Notes: generated from the letters alone by a model not told the origin. Positions 15,308 through 28,631 are shown, numbered from the stretch's first letter. The stretch: DNA of 64,000 bases from Gamarada debralockiae (GCA_002803225.1 NXFV01000920.1:40343-104342), one strand, 5' to 3'. A program made the numbers and translations.

Positions 15308-17959
15308 TTACAACTCTTCCGCCGCAGTCCCCTGCTGCGCCATAATCAACGCAGTCAACTCAGCAATCTTGGCACTCAAATCCTCCACCCTCTGTTCCAA
15401 GGCCGGATTATCCACGACCACCGTTTCCACTTTACCTTCTTTCTTGCTCTTAACAACAAAGTTCTGAGGACCCGGACTATGCGGTCCATCATCGTCCGGG
15501 ATCTCGGGGAAATGCTGCGAGTACGTCTTTGCGCGATTTGAAAGGAACGGTTTTTGTCTCCTGGAGCTGGTTGCTCCATCGACTGGAAGAGTATTTGCTC
15601 CGGATGGACCAAGGGTTGAAAAGAGTGGTGCGTTGCCTTTCACTTTGCTGTGGATGGCTTCGAATAACCAGATGATGGCCACTATGGGCATGTGCGTGAT
15701 TTTGAGGAGCGTGACTCGTTCTCTTCGAAGACCTTCGGACGATACGCAGAGTCGGAGGGGTCGGATGAGAATTAGGGGTATTAGGTTCTCAGTCAAGTTA
15801 GTGATTGGCCTTACAAGTCTGGGGAGGCGGATGCGATTACCAGAGGGGGGTAGAAGTGAGTCAGTCGGTTGCTTGTAGATGCTTCCAGAACATAGACTGA
15901 GTACACGAAAAGATACTCCTCCCTAGGGAACTGTCAATTATTCGTCCGATCCAAGGGTATGATCGACAAACCTTGCATGCGCGATAACCCTCGAGAAGCT
16001 GTCACTCAAAATACTGATCAATGATGTGATCAGAAGAATATTTGTCATGCAGACGAAGATGAGCTTTCAGGAGTTAGCAATTATGAACGGCAGAGAGGCC
16101 AGGTAAACTTGCCATGAGAGGCGGTCCGAGTTTGGGGTTGATCTAGATTCAGTTAGTGGGAGCAGTGCTCATGATTGGACCGAGTAAACATACGTCGTTC
16201 ATTATGTCCTGTTCAATGTTAGAATTACTTCCAATAAAGATTCATTGACGACTTACGAATCCCAAATAACTTGACCCAAAGAACACCTTGATCAAAATCC
16301 AGCTCATCTCAGCTAGAGTGAAGTTATCTCGAGCGAGAAGCGTAAATGTGGTAAGAAACCCTTCACCCGGTCAGCAACCCATTCTGATTTAAAACTCCAG
16401 ATTTTACTCACCTATATACAGCACGGCCACAACAACCATAAACTTGACGAAGTCCTTGGCCATTGCTTTCAAACAAGGAATCTGAGAGTATCAGCAAAGT
16501 TTGGAACCCAATTTGAACGAACAACTGACCAGGGTGCCGAAATAAGGATGCAAACTCAGTAGAGAGCATATCCTTCAAGTTATTTTAGCGACATCCCTCT
16601 CCTCAGTCGCCGGAACTTACCTTGGAACCATAAACAATGCCTCCAACGACAGGATGTCAAAGGCCGTATTAATTATGTCATCGCTATCCTTGACAAGACC
16701 AATCACCCCTCAGCCATTGTTAGCAGGTTCTCATAAACGACGGCGAGCATCTTACTCGTTAAGAGAAAGGCCGCTCCTATCAAAATGATAATGATATCAC
16801 ACCCATTCCAAATATCGACGGCATAGAATATGGATCCAGCATCGATAAACTCTCCTAGCTCATCGTAGGCAAACGCCGCAAACCACACATAGAGGAAGAT
16901 TTCGATGGGAGTTATGCGATACCTTCAAACTAGTTAGACCAAAGAACGAAAGTATGAGGACGAGCATACGGATTTCTTTCCACGAGAACGGCATAATATA
17001 ACACCAGAAATGTTGCAAAAAACAAAACCTCGAATGCCTTAATATATCTCGGTACTCGTAGTCGTGTGAAAGGATCTGAAAGTCGTTTTTTGTAGAACTG
17101 GGCCTTCTTCTTGGTTGTTGGGCTGAGACTCTCCCAAAACACTATGTCTCCTCGCCAGATCCCAGTAATGATTTTCTGAACAATTCTCTGACTGAGAAAC
17201 TTTTTGCAATCCGCCACAGCAGCAATTTCGAGTCCATTCAACCCAGTGAAGGACGTAGTTGGGTCCTCTTCATCGTGCCCACCATCCATATCATAAAACA
17301 TTCCTCCCATGTTCGAGACTGATTGCAGAAGCTCGAATCTCTTGCTACCAGGCCTTGTAGGTGTCATCGGATCTTGAGGCCGAAATTGTGGGAGTAAGCT
17401 TGAACTTTCTGTAGGATTCGTATCGGAAGGGCCATCGAACACGTCTTGCAGATCTAGATTTTGTTGTGGCAATTGGTAGAGGCAATAATCGACAGCATCA
17501 CGTTCTGATATCCGACTTAGAAATCTCCATGCCACAATTTCGCATGCATTGGCTCGAGTCTCATTGATTCCACGGTCGTCTGCTTCGAGGATAGAGAAAT
17601 GCCATTTCAACGTTCTGCCAACATTCAGTGATATGTTACGAAAAGTAGTTGAGCTATACTGACAGCAATGCGTTGATTATAGCGGGATTTGTGACATTGG
17701 ACAACAGGTGTTCGACCAGAACCCGGATCTTGTTCCCTGCAGAGGTTGTTCGTAGTTGTTCGAATGTTGAAGGTAAGTGGATCTCGTCGACGAAGAAGCT
17801 GGGATTTAAGTTAGCAATTGCTTCTGCAGCACACTCTCTGACGACGTACATGGATAAAGACTTCACTATACCCACAAATGCATCATTATTTCCAATTTGC
17901 GGAAGCTTGGTTTCGGCATGATGTTCAAGGTCGAATGGAGTTACAGGCGGGGTGGCCAT
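15308..17959 (-). CDS. YVC1: Yvc1-like TRP-type vacuolar cation channel
   Basis: Twelve exons join in frame to 703 residues: 17959-17664, 17614-16970, 16922-16756, 16708-16621, 16572-16530, 16481-16412, 16360-16257, 16208-16194, 16142-16113, 16063-15972, 15922-15841 and 15787-15308. Family signatures include CEIVAWRFLSRISERDAVDY near the N terminus, EIFLYVWFAAFAYDELGEF, SLLSLHPYFGTLIPCLKAM, a pore-proximal WILIKVFFGSSYLGF and REEYLFVYSVYVLEAS. Several hydrophobic segments span the membrane, and a C-terminal coiled-coil-like region (LEQRVEDLSAKIAEL) ends the protein. Yeast Yvc1 releases vacuolar calcium in response to stretch and calcium. Exon 8 is only 15 nt and the intron after exon 9 has a GC donor (GCAAGT). 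The gene is divergent from the PI31-like gene, with about 520 bp between starts. Confidence 0.88.
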
Positions 17960-18483
17960 CGCGACGCGTCCTGACAGACGGCCTTTGAATCTTCCGCAGT
18001 ACCGGTATGGGTTCTGATATCCAGAACTCTAAAAAGTAGTTGGGATATAGGATTGGGCTCAAGGACATAGAATTGAAGGTTCCTCTTGTGAGTCGTTGAA
18101 CAGAGGAGAAAACTTAGCACTGGTGATGGTGTAGACCAAACTTTCGTCTCTGCAGGGTGCTCGTGGCGCGGAATCCGTCCCGCTGGAGACGCTAAACCTC
18201 GGGCCAAGCCACAATTGAGCTCCAGGCAACCTTCAGATGCGCCATCACCCCACAATCACAATCCAATCTATTTAACGTCACGTCATCGATACTGAGATTC
18301 CCAACCACGAACTCATTCCCTCTTCACTGCCATCTGAATCTGAATCTGAATCTGAGACTCGTATTAACTGGGCGATCATCAAACCCACAACAACTGCAGG
18401 AACGAAACCCCGCATCGAGAACCCCGCATTCAAAGCTACAATTCGTCCAAGCATTTTCCCACTTCATCCACACAAGCATCAAG

Positions 18484-19660
18484 ATGGCGAACAACCCCCT
18501 AAGCACCGAGAGCATTCTCAAACACATGGCAGAAGCCCTCCCCACACACGATAAAGACGACACCACATCCGATATCTCGAGCTCCTATGAAGCTATCGCA
18601 CTCTTCACATATGCATGCATGGTAGCAGTTGGATTCCGACTCGTAGGCTTTGGCGAAGAACAAAAGATGGAGGAAGAATGCCAACGTCTCGCACCTCGAT
18701 TAGCAGCCAAATGGAACTCCGTCTTCGGCTCCCATTCATTCCTCTACACGCATTCCCAAAGTTCGATGCAATATGTGCTCAAGGTAGACCGTTTGGGCGG
18801 CAAGGCAGAGATCAGAGGTATCGGACTAGGAGACGAGAGAATCAGCAGGTTTGAGATTACGGCGAAGGACTATATCTCTTCAGCTGCATTGCCGTTGAGA
18901 ATCACAATGACAAACGGCGAGGAAGATAGAAGTACATTAGAGCAAAAGCTGAAGGAGGTCTTCATTTCCCCATCGCGGATTCAAGGTCAGTCATTCAACA
19001 CCCTACCTAATATCCGCCATACTAATAAATCACATAGACCTAGCCTCACTCTTCAAGCTCAACATCATCCAAAAACTCATACCAAGTCTGAACAAAGAAG
19101 GTTATGAAGAAGCTCCGAACGCACCCGCAGACGCCCACAACGAACGAGAAGAGCAATATCAGAGCCAACGAAACCCACCCCACCAACCCCTCCGAGAGCC
19201 GGTCCTCCCACAACCCGCCCGTCCGTATCCCTTCCACGACCCTCTTGCAGCACCACCCCGAGCCCCTCTCCCAGGCGGAGATTTCCCACCTCCAGGCTTC
19301 GACGATGAATACGACTTGCAACGCCCGCTACGTGGGATGGCGCCTCCTTTCCCAGGAGCTGGCTCACCATTTAACATTGGACACGATGATTTGAACCCAC
19401 CTGGATTGGGACCTAATGACCCTTTGAGAGGTTCGTTTGTTGGAGGTGGAAGAATGGGTGGAGCCGGTAATGGAGGCATGCACCCAACTTTTGATGATCC
19501 GCTGTTTGGCGGCAGAGGTGGACAAGGTGGTGGATTCAATCCCCAGGCTCCGCCCGGCGCGAGATATGATCCCACTGGGCCTGGAGACGGACCCCAACGT
19601 GGTGGATCGGGAAGACCGCCGAATCCATTTGGTGGGTTTGGAAGTGGTGACTTTATCTAG
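18484..19660 (+). CDS. PI31-like proteasome regulator
   Basis: Exons 18484-18985 and 19038-19660, with a 52-bp intron (GTCAGT, TACTAATAA branch, ATAG), give 374 residues. The N-terminal half has the PI31 FP-domain look (YEAIALFTYACMVAVGFRLVG; YVLKVDRLGGKAEIRGIGLG). The C-terminal half is Pro/Gly-rich and ends in the conserved PI31 tail style: FNIGHDDLNPPGLGPNDP, GGMHPTFDDPLF, PPGARYDPTGPGD. Such proteins bind the 20S core and affect proteasome assembly and transport. Start chosen at the ATG in AAGATGGCG, the first in-frame methionine. Confidence 0.87.
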
Positions 19661-20101
19661 TGGGCTAAGAGTGTACGATTGTGAAGTGGGCGGATATGGA
19701 ATCTGGTATGGAATGGCGTTTTGGGAACTAGACTGTCACTGATGAAAATGCTTGTGACTTGGAAAGACAATTCAGACTGGGCATAGTGTGACATCTGTTG
19801 ATTTTCAAGCTGATCTCTATCCGTACACATATGCAAGCAAAATACAACAATTGTACTACCACGAAATCAAACGTACCATTCATTGCGAGTTTGATATTAA
19901 AGTCTTCATTACTATGCTCTAACCATAATGACCAGCCGTGTATCATAGCCAGTCTAACTCCATGAAGGCAGGTATCAAGTATCAAAATCTATCCCGTCCC
20001 CCAAAAATCTAACCGAATCAAAATCTCACCACCGTTCATCATATGCATATCCAAAATTATGTACTTCCGTTTCCCCTCCTCTCCTATCCAAAAACCAGCT
20101 C

Positions 20102-21882
20102 TTAGACAAGAATGTTTCCTTCAACCTTCTCCTTCATCTTATCCAAAGACTGTCGCACGCCTCCCTTCTCTTCGGCAGGTTTGTCATTACTTTGCACTTT
20201 CTCAGCAGGAGCCACTAGAGTGGAGGTCTCGCTACCAGTACTTACAGCTTTACTCTCGCCCACATGCGCCATCCTATTCGGCACGTTTTCCACCTTCTCG
20301 TTCAAGCTCAGCGTATTCAGCTTTTCGCTCGCCGTAACGAAACCCACAGGTTCCGGCCTTGAACCTAGTACTAACTCTCCTTCCTGGACTGCTACGGGCG
20401 TGGGGCCTTCCGTCTTCGCAGGTTCCGGTTCCGTAGCATCAGTAACAGTGACGTTTGCGTTGGTTTCCGCTTCTGTGTTCGCGACTGAGGGAGCTGCTGT
20501 TGGGATGGTATGGAGGTCTTCCCCAAGCGTATCCGCCCCCTTCGCATGTCCATTCATTTGCACCCCACCAACCGGATCCTCATCATCCCCAAGCAACTTC
20601 TTGACCACACAAACCTTCTCCCTCCTCTCCATCTCATTCACAGTCCCCACCGCCAAAGCCTCCATTTCCTTCCCATTTTCCGCATGGATCCAATACATCG
20701 GCCCATGAGGGAAATCGGTATTCCCGTTCTCGAATCTGAGGACTTCCTTATAGGCGGGGTCTAAGACTGGCATATCGCCGAACTGGAAGTCCAGTTGTCC
20801 GCCGTACTTTTTGGGGATGTTGGCGGGGTCGATGAAGGATTCGAGGGTTTTCTTCATGTCGGAGTGGGAAAGGATGAAGATCTTTGAGGTGGTTATTGGG
20901 TCGAACCATTTTTTTATCCAGCCCCAGACTGTGGGGAAGAAGGCGGGGGCTCCGATAATCTGCCCACCAAAGTATCAGCCATTCTGATCCAGAGACACGG
21001 AGTAAGAAACGGGTTATTGAGGAAATAGGAACATACAAAAATCCTATCCAAAGTCTCAGGATAATGCGCCGTAGCTAGCGTACTAGCATCCTGCATATGT
21101 CCCCTTAGGTTCCAAAACTGCTTGAGTCCCACCCCCGAAATATCCACAATGTTATTACTCTGCGTAATCGGTGTCCGTGGATGATCCCGATCTGTGAGCG
21201 CCGTACATAAGGGCATCACGAATCGCACTAAGTTCTCGTATAAGGCGAAGAGGCGCAGGAGCTTGGGGGAGGTTTTCCCGTCTGTGGAAGCTTTCGTTTT
21301 GGTGTTCACAGCTGATTTCTCGTATGCGGCCATTGTTTTCGCGTTTAGGTGCTTGACTTCGAAGACGTAGACGGGGATGCCACGGCGGTCGCGGCGGCCT
21401 GTCCATTGTGGATACTGTCAAGAGGAAGGGTGTTAGATGCGGCTTCAGTGTGGTGGGAGAGACGGTATGGATGTCTCGGGCAGTATGTGCGTACCAGTCT
21501 TCTCGTCTCCTCATAATGTTCTAAATCGATCGTCTCGTACAACTGGTCTAATTGGTTTGCCTTGCGCCAATCCTCTGTGTCTTTAAATTGCTTCCATGCA
21601 TCTAGAACGACGAAGCGACGGGCTCGCAGAAAGCGCCTACATAACCGTGTCAGACGTTGCACCGCAGACCATGGGTAGAACGTACAGCAATGTAGCATCA
21701 TCATGAGTCGCATCCTCACCCTCTCCATTCCCAGGCTTGTAATACCCCTTCTCAGCACACAAGGCCTTGAAGTTCTTAAATGCGGCTTCTTCCTCGGGCA
21801 ACAGATGGCCAAGATGACCTTGAGGATATCCGTATTCTACAACAGCAGACTGGACTCTATGCGCAGGGCCAGCAGTAGACAT
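20102..21882 (-). CDS. Sec14 / CRAL-TRIO lipid-transfer protein
   Basis: Exons 21882-21686, 21636-21495, 21414-21037 and 20959-20102 give 524 residues. Donors are GTACGT, GTACGC and GTATGT. The CRAL-TRIO N lobe includes LLRFLRARRFVVLDAW. The lipid-binding lobe includes YPQWTGRRDRRGIPVYVFEV, SNNIVDISGVGLKQFWNLR and AHYPETLDRIFIIGAPAFFP, then FIDPANIPKKYGGQLDF, all hallmark Sec14 blocks. After about residue 340 the sequence becomes a long polar, disordered tail rich in Glu, Thr and Pro. The likely role is phosphatidylinositol/phosphatidylcholine exchange in membrane traffic. It converges with the PI31-like gene, with about 440 bp between them. Confidence 0.9.
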
Positions 21883-22819
21883 AACTTCCAATTTCCTCTA
21901 AAAAAAACTGTCTGTCAAAAAGTCGGAGTCGGAAAAAGCGGTGGAGGGTCCTGACGTTGTTTTGTTGATTTCTAGGGATCAAAAGAAGGGTCCTTCCAAC
22001 GTCATGTCAAGGCCAAAATTAGTTCTGACCAATCTTTCTTCAGCTCGGAATTTGTGAATATGCCGAAGAACATATCCGCTTCAAGCGCTGAAAATATGAA
22101 GGCGAAAAGAGAAAGAAACGGAGGGTTTGGAGAGAAGGATTTGCCAATAGTAAGCAGTGAGAAATCGAGGATGCCGGCCTTTTCGGCTCATTCGGCTTTC
22201 CGATGCCCAGTGACGAGGTTGATCCCACCTGACGGGAGGGGCATGAGTGAGATGAGAGCCATCAGGCGGTTGTGAACGAGACACATGAATAAGGGATATG
22301 AGAATGGCATCGGCAGCAATGCAGCGAAGGCTATGAAGAAGTAAATACCGTTTAAAGTTCGAGTTCCTTGGATAATGGGAACTGTAAATGGAGCTACTGG
22401 ACGATCTCGTGGCGTTTCGTGGATTGTCTGTGAATGCTTTGGATCCTCTCACCCCAAACAAAAATCCTCTGGGTGAGTAGTTTTGGGATTTTCATAAGCA
22501 GAAATGGAGAGGGAGGATTACTATGCTTTATGTATGCCCGGTATAATATTGCTTAACAAATAACTTGACAGTTTGACGCGTATCACCTTGATTAGCAAGG
22601 GCCTGCCCCTCAAATTCTGTTGTGGAATTTCCGACGGCATCACGTGAGAGTACATAAAACCCGGACTTCAAAAGTGAGTGGCTCTCTGCATGCTTCTTAT
22701 CCGTCCCAATCAGCGAACGTAAAGATTGGAGGGTTCAAGAAGGCTCTGAGAAGCGAGTAATTCCGCGCCTATTTCTAAACCTCCAATTTCCCACTCTGCA
22801 AGAGTTCAACGGTCTTCAG
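21883..22819. other. Divergent intergenic region
   Basis: About 940 bp between the Sec14-like gene (-) and the NACHT gene (+). A 126-codon minus ORF at 22081-22461 has no motif and is not called. Confidence 0.45.
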
Positions 22820-25800
22820 ATGGATCCTGCTTCTATAATCGGCGTGACTAATAGCGTCCTTGATTTCATTGACCATGCTGCCAGGTTTATTTCCACAGCA
22901 AAGAGCATCTACGACTCGGCAACTGGCAAGACGCTTGAAAATGAGCAAATGGAAATTCTCACACGGGAGATGAGAAGGCTGTCAAAAGAATTGGATTTCG
23001 GAACAAAGCCGACATTAGAGCTGTCGAAAGATGAAGAAAATTTGCAAACCTTGGCATCACAATGCCAGAAAATATCTGAGGAGATCCTGGAAGTACTAGT
23101 CAAAACACAAGCTAAAACGGGATCCAAATTCATTGAGAGCTTCAAGGCGGCGTGCAGGGCAGTATGGAAGAAAGATGAGTTGAACGAACTGCAAGCCAAG
23201 CTGGATCGGTGCGGGAATCAGCTCAATCTTCAGTTTTCCGTCATGGCGAGGTGCCTACTCCCTCTTCACTTGCTGAAAATTGTAAGGCTTGAAGACTCTG
23301 ACTAGGAACTCCAGGGGCGAGTCTACGAAACATTTTTCCAGACTGATAAAAATGGGGATATCAGATGCGAGGGATCGCGCGACATTGATCAAAATGGTTG
23401 AAAGACTCGAGATGGACGGCACAATTACCACTTCCCTTGGCCAAGAAGCCTTAGCCCAGATCAAGGCACTGGTCACTCTTTCTGAGCGGGAGCGGCAGAA
23501 GAACTTTAACCACAGCATTCTAGAAAGGCTGGACAATCCAATACTGCACCAAAGATTTAATGAGGTTGCCACGGCATCGGCCTCAACGTTAGAGTGGATA
23601 CTTAGCGACAGCGACAAACAGTCTTCCTCACCCGAGGATCATCATTCGTTCAAGGATTGGCTCGTACATGGAGAGAACATCTATCATATATCTGGAAAAC
23701 CAGGCGCCGGAAAATCAACCTTGATGAAGTTTCTTTTTGAAAATCCTCAAACAGCCCATGAGCTCCAGACGTGGGCCGGTGACAAGACACTGGTACTTGG
23801 AAAGTTCTTCTTCTGGAAGATTGGCTCTGACATGCAAAAATCTATGGATGGGATGATTCGATCTCTCCTCCATGATTTACTCAGTCGATCACCGGAACTC
23901 ATCATATCAGCCTTTCCAGAGCGTTGGGACAATATGAGGTCTTCGCACTTGGGCGCCCAATCGATTCCTGAATTTGAAACGAGGGAGATTCGTTCGGCCT
24001 TTGATTCAATTTGCAAAAGCGATAATGAGTCAGTTCATAACCAATATCGCTTCTGCTTCTTCATTGACGGTCTGGACGAATTTGAAGGAAAAGAGGGCAT
24101 CAGTGGCTTGGTAGACTATCTTCTGCACTTGACAGCGGGCTCTCATGGAGGCCTGAAGCTCTGCGTTTCAAGTAGGATGATAAATGAAGTCAGAAAGATG
24201 CACTCTCCTGAGACTGCCCACCAAACATTGCAACTCCAGGACCTCACTAAGAAGGATATCCAGCTGGTCGTTCAAACTCGACTAGATGAACAGGAAAGAT
24301 TCCGACAAATGAAAACAGAGACCCCTGGAAAATGTCACGAATTGGTGGAAAAGATTGTCGCAAATGCCGAGGGAGTCTTTTTATGGGTGAATTTGGTCTT
24401 AAAGTCGTTGTGCGTGGCACTCACCGATGAACTTCATTCAATCACGGGCCTGCTTGAAATGGTCGACAAGTTTTCGCATGATGATGATGATGACCTTGAG
24501 AAGTTCTTCTATTCTATTCTTAGGTCGATCCCGAAACAGCACCGTCAACAATCGTACCGCATTATTGCTATTGCTATGTGGTTAAGCCAGAACGGAACCT
24601 TTAATGGAAAAGACATGACTCTGTTCAGATATTCATTCATTATGTACGAATTCCACGAAGTGCCACGATTTGCCATGGAGTCACCCCTGAAGTCCCTCAG
24701 CATTAAGGAAGTAGGAGAACGGCTAAAAAGAGCGCGGACAAATCTCACCGGGCTGTGCAGGGGCCTGCTTGAAGTGCATCATCAGAGCCATTGGCACAAA
24801 TACGCTTCCATCTTGAATACTCGTGTTAAGTTTGTCCATCGATCTATTCAAGAATTTCTCAGGAAAGATGAAGTCAGCAATATTATGGAAAATACCCTTA
24901 AGAACTTCGACATCGTGGAGGTGATTTCCCACACTTTTCTGGCCCAGGTTAAACTACTCCCTTTTCCGACGACAGACAAATGCAGCGTAAGGGACTACTC
25001 TGGCGCTGGTGTTGAAGAAATGGAAGCTAAAGACACTCGGTTGAACTATGGCAAATCAGACCCTGATGCAACGGATCCCGAGGGATCAGAATCCGGGGAA
25101 GCGTGGGAGCGTTTTCGAATGGACTTTATCTGGGATTTCTGCCTAGAGTTAACGCTCTTAATTAAAGATATTTGGGGTACGAAAGAGCAAAAAACTGACA
25201 GCTATTTTGAATGGATGGAGGCTCTCGATACATCATTGATTCAGCGCCAACAGAGGGATTTACCAGACTGCAACGACGACTATTGGTCTAAGTTTCAGGT
25301 CGCACTGCCAGCCCATTCAAGTGAATATGATGAACTTCGTGGACACCCTGTCTTCATTTCGCTACTTCACGTTGCTGCGTATCTCGGTGTTTACGACTAC
25401 ATCGAATGGAAAGTCGACAAAAGCCGTGACTTGATTGAAGGTCTAAATGGAGCTACATTGCTGGAATCTCTACTTTACGGTATATCGAATTCTTCAGAGC
25501 AGTTTCCACAAATTCTAAGAAAACTCCTACGACATGTTCACGCGAACTGCCAGTCAAATGACTTCGCTGTATCGAGGATTAGATTCGTTGAGGGGCATGG
25601 CACAGTTTGGCAAGACTATCTGGCATCACTTATCCGAAAACTCGGTGCCGATCCCGTTTCTGATAATCATTGGAGCTGTATTGAGATTTTCTTGGAATTT
25701 GGTGCGGAGCCTGATATCTGCTTCGTGATCCCGCTCGAATCCTCCCAAAGCGAGACTTCAGACGAATATGAGAGAACCCGCCGATCACCCCAGCTCGTAA

Positions 25801-26367
25801 AAATTGATTACCGAGTGAAGGAGGGTGAAGATTATGTTATGTTTAATGCTACGCGCAAATTGAACAGACAGTTGGTGAACTTCGTTGCTGGCAACGGTGG
25901 CCAGATAACACTTCGCGACATTGTCAAGCATTATGCGCCAAAACATGCGGACAGGATCTGTGCTCTCATTGACCAAAATGAGAAAACGAGACAAAAGCAA
26001 TCTTTGCAGAAATCAGAGCCTGAGGTGAATCCTCAAGCGACAGCAGAAACCGTGACGGAATGTAATCTGTCCGCAGTGTCTATAGACAGTATTTCACGTC
26101 AAACGCACTCCCACAAAGACGCAGGAATGTCAGCACAGAAGTCAAAAGCCGGAATAAATTTCCTAAAGTTGAGAAGCTGCCTAGGCGTATTTTGGAGCGG
26201 ACCAGCACTTCCATTCATTCTTGGTACGTCACCTTTTCATGCGGTCTAGAATGAACCTGTATTTTGACAATCTTCTAGGCGTCGTTTTAATGGCCGGCTT
26301 GCCCCGAGTCTGGGTTTTCATTCTCCACTTTTGGTGGCGACGAAAGCCTAAATTTCATTTAAAGTAG
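22820..26367 (+). CDS. NACHT-type STAND protein with fungal N-terminal domain and C-terminal hydrophobic segment
   Basis: Exons 22820-23250, 23315-26223 and 26279-26367 give 1142 residues, with introns GTGCCT..CCAG and GTACGT..CTAG. The first 140 residues start MDPASIIGVTNSVLDFIDHA, the style of the helical fungal STAND N-terminal domain (HeLo-like/PF17111 group), likely the effector. After a linker come the NACHT P-loop GKPGAGKST and Walker B FCFFIDGLDEFEG, then a winged-helix region with VKFVHRSIQEFL. No WD, ankyrin or TPR repeats are obvious in the C-terminal half, although HPVFISLLHVAAYLGVYDYIEW resembles a degenerate ankyrin. The last exon adds LPFILGVVLMAGLP and VWVFILHFWW before a basic end, which looks like a membrane anchor. 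Probable role: incompatibility or defence receptor. Confidence 0.88.
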
Positions 26368-27955
26368 CTTTTCGTGTGAGCTTTTGCGGTAGAGGCATAT
26401 TAGGCATGATAGGGTTCTGGCCACGTTGTCAGGGAATGATTCCTCTTCTGTAACAGGAACCTTCTGAAACAGTGCCTCAGATCGCCATGAATGGGACATT
26501 GCACTCTTGCCACAGTTACACTCAGTATAGATATATTAGAGATTTCTCCCCGGCACCTGTGATGTCGTCCCCGACTCATGTTAATTTTAACATAAAGGCT
26601 AGTCTCCTACTAGTGGGTATACTTAACACTATAGTAGTTCTATAATCCGCTCAGAACCCGTCGTCCCAAGTCCCAGCATCGCCGATTCTGAAGCGACGAC
26701 AGACTCGAAATAGCATGGCTATAACTTTCAACAGTCGATATCACACCTCTGCGGCCGAATCGGCAACCTGGACAAGACCTTGGCATTGATCCCTCGAAAC
26801 TAAGCAGCGGAAAGTAACAAACCCAAACCCTTCACGAAGAATACCCATAGACTCAGGATTAATTTTCCCTTTCGCTGGTTCCGTTTTAGTCTGTGAACGT
26901 GAGCAACTGCTGCTTTAACCTGAGCTGAGGGTGAGCTAGCCTGAGCTGAGGGTGAGCTAACCTGAGCCGAGGGTGAGCAGCCTGAGCAGAGCCTGAGCAG
27001 AGCCTGAGCAGAGCCTGAGCATGCCTGAGCAGAGCCTGAGCAGAGCCTGACCATAGCCTGACCGTAGCCTGACCAGAGCCTGAGCATCCTGAGCACGCCC
27101 TGAGTCAGCCTGTGCACCACTAATGTGGAACACCGTTTTGGCCCCCGGCTACAGTTTCCTTACCGAACTTTGCCCGGAATCCGTTTCTGGTCCCTTACAA
27201 GGGTTCCTGCCGCAGCTGATTTTGGATCCCTCTTGTCAAAGAGCACGTAAAGTAACGTCAGACGAAACACCACCGAAAGAAACGGCGAGGTGGACCTCGG
27301 AAGTAGAAATGAGGATGGTGATGACCAAGGCCAACGTTTTCTTTCACATCTTCTAGGTGTTGCTACATGCAGTAACTCCTTTGTCGAGTGACTGCTGTTG
27401 ATGTTGATAATCAGCGGCTGAGTCTCTCAGCGTGTATTGCGCAGATAAAGTATAGATTTCTTATGAATATGTATGCCTTCCACTTGTCTTCATCAATGAG
27501 ATGTCGAACTTTTTAAACCTTCGGCCCGTTGAAAAATGCCGGAGTAATCCCGACAGACGAAACGCCGTCACTTTCCGAATTTCAACATCAACTTCCATCT
27601 TCTTCCCACCCATCTCCAGAGGCCAACGTCATATCTGCGCAAACATGGCATGGCGAATAAATCCATCGAGGCCAACTTTATTGGCAATAGGCTAGATGGC
27701 GAAGCCGCTAAAACTTTAGCGCGACGCTAATGGTCGCCGTTTCAAGCGTACCCGAAATTGTGATCTGAGTAAGGGCGAAAACCAGCTTGATTTTTAGAGG
27801 TGGGCATAAGGCCTGAGCACTTGACCATTCGAACGACAAAATCACGATACAAAAGCCACGCTTAAAATCTGTGTGGTCCGTGCTCAAAACCCCTTCAAAT
27901 ACTGCACTCGTACCTCATTTCGTGGATAAAGGCAGTCATCCTAGGACCTCATGAC
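26368..27955. other. Gene-poor region
   Basis: I see no supported gene. ORFs over 26800-27120 are products of the minisatellite. The rest shows no domain-bearing frame. Confidence 0.5.
26919..27115. repeat. GAGCCTGAGCA minisatellite
   Basis: About 200 bp of tandem units of 11-12 bp built on AGCCTGAGCAG, grading at the left into a 21-bp variant (CTGAGCTGAGGGTGAGCTAGC) repeated about three times and at the right into CCTGACC variants. Confidence 0.85.
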
Positions 27956-27989
27956 TTGCACGCATTGGACGCAGGAGGCTGCCGCGGGT

Positions 27990-28360
27990 CTCTGGGACTT
28001 TTTACGACAGCGGCCAAATGCAGTCCAGACAGAGATGAGAGCCTTTCTCCAAGGTACCTACTGATGAGCAGGTTTCTGAAAAGGAATAAGGCTACTCACC
28101 AGCAGATTATGGCAGAGGCAGTAGAGTGTGGCGACAGGAATATGAAAAGGACGCGGCGAAAGCCTCTCCTGATCACCGACGAGATGGCCGAAGGTCTTCG
28201 GGAGTATATAAGACAGCGACCGACCTCAACTTCGACAGATGGGGACGGCTTGCACTGCCATTCGAAGGATGTCGGGTACGACCCGGAGTGTCATTCGAAC
28301 TTACGAGATCACGAGAGAACCCATACAGAAGCTACCTCATTTTCATCTGGTTATGATTGT
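27990..28360 (+). pseudogene. Possible Tc1/IS630-type transposase relic (helix-turn-helix part)
   Basis: One frame reads ITDEMAEGLREYIRQRPTS and a second frame continues WGRLALPFEGCRVRPGVSF, together resembling the helix-turn-helix region that precedes the DDE domain in fungal Tc1-like transposases. A frame change of one base lies between them, and no catalytic DDE part follows. The match is judged by eye from residue pattern only, so this is tentative. Confidence 0.3.
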
Positions 28361-28631
28361 TGCAGCGCCGCTCTTTGCATGGCGGCTTGCACTTCAAGAT
28401 TTTAAGCTATCTATGGTTCTTTCTGACCTCTGTCGACTGTTACAAATGTTAGAATGATAGCCTCTATACCGCAAGTAAAACCTCCGCTTTATTCAGATTT
28501 ATCGCCTGTTTTAGATTTGTACGAACGATAGTATATTAACAGGAGGAAGATAGAATTTCTTAGGTGTTGAATCATATAGAGATAATAAAGGAAACTAACG
28601 CGAATTGCTCGCTTGCGTCCTTAAGGATGCT

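Noticed and set aside
22081..22461. 126-codon minus-strand ORF in the Sec14/NACHT interval
   Set aside because: Composition unlike a conserved protein; probably leader or promoter sequence.
26800..27120. 106-codon minus-strand ORF
   Set aside because: Mostly a translation of the minisatellite.
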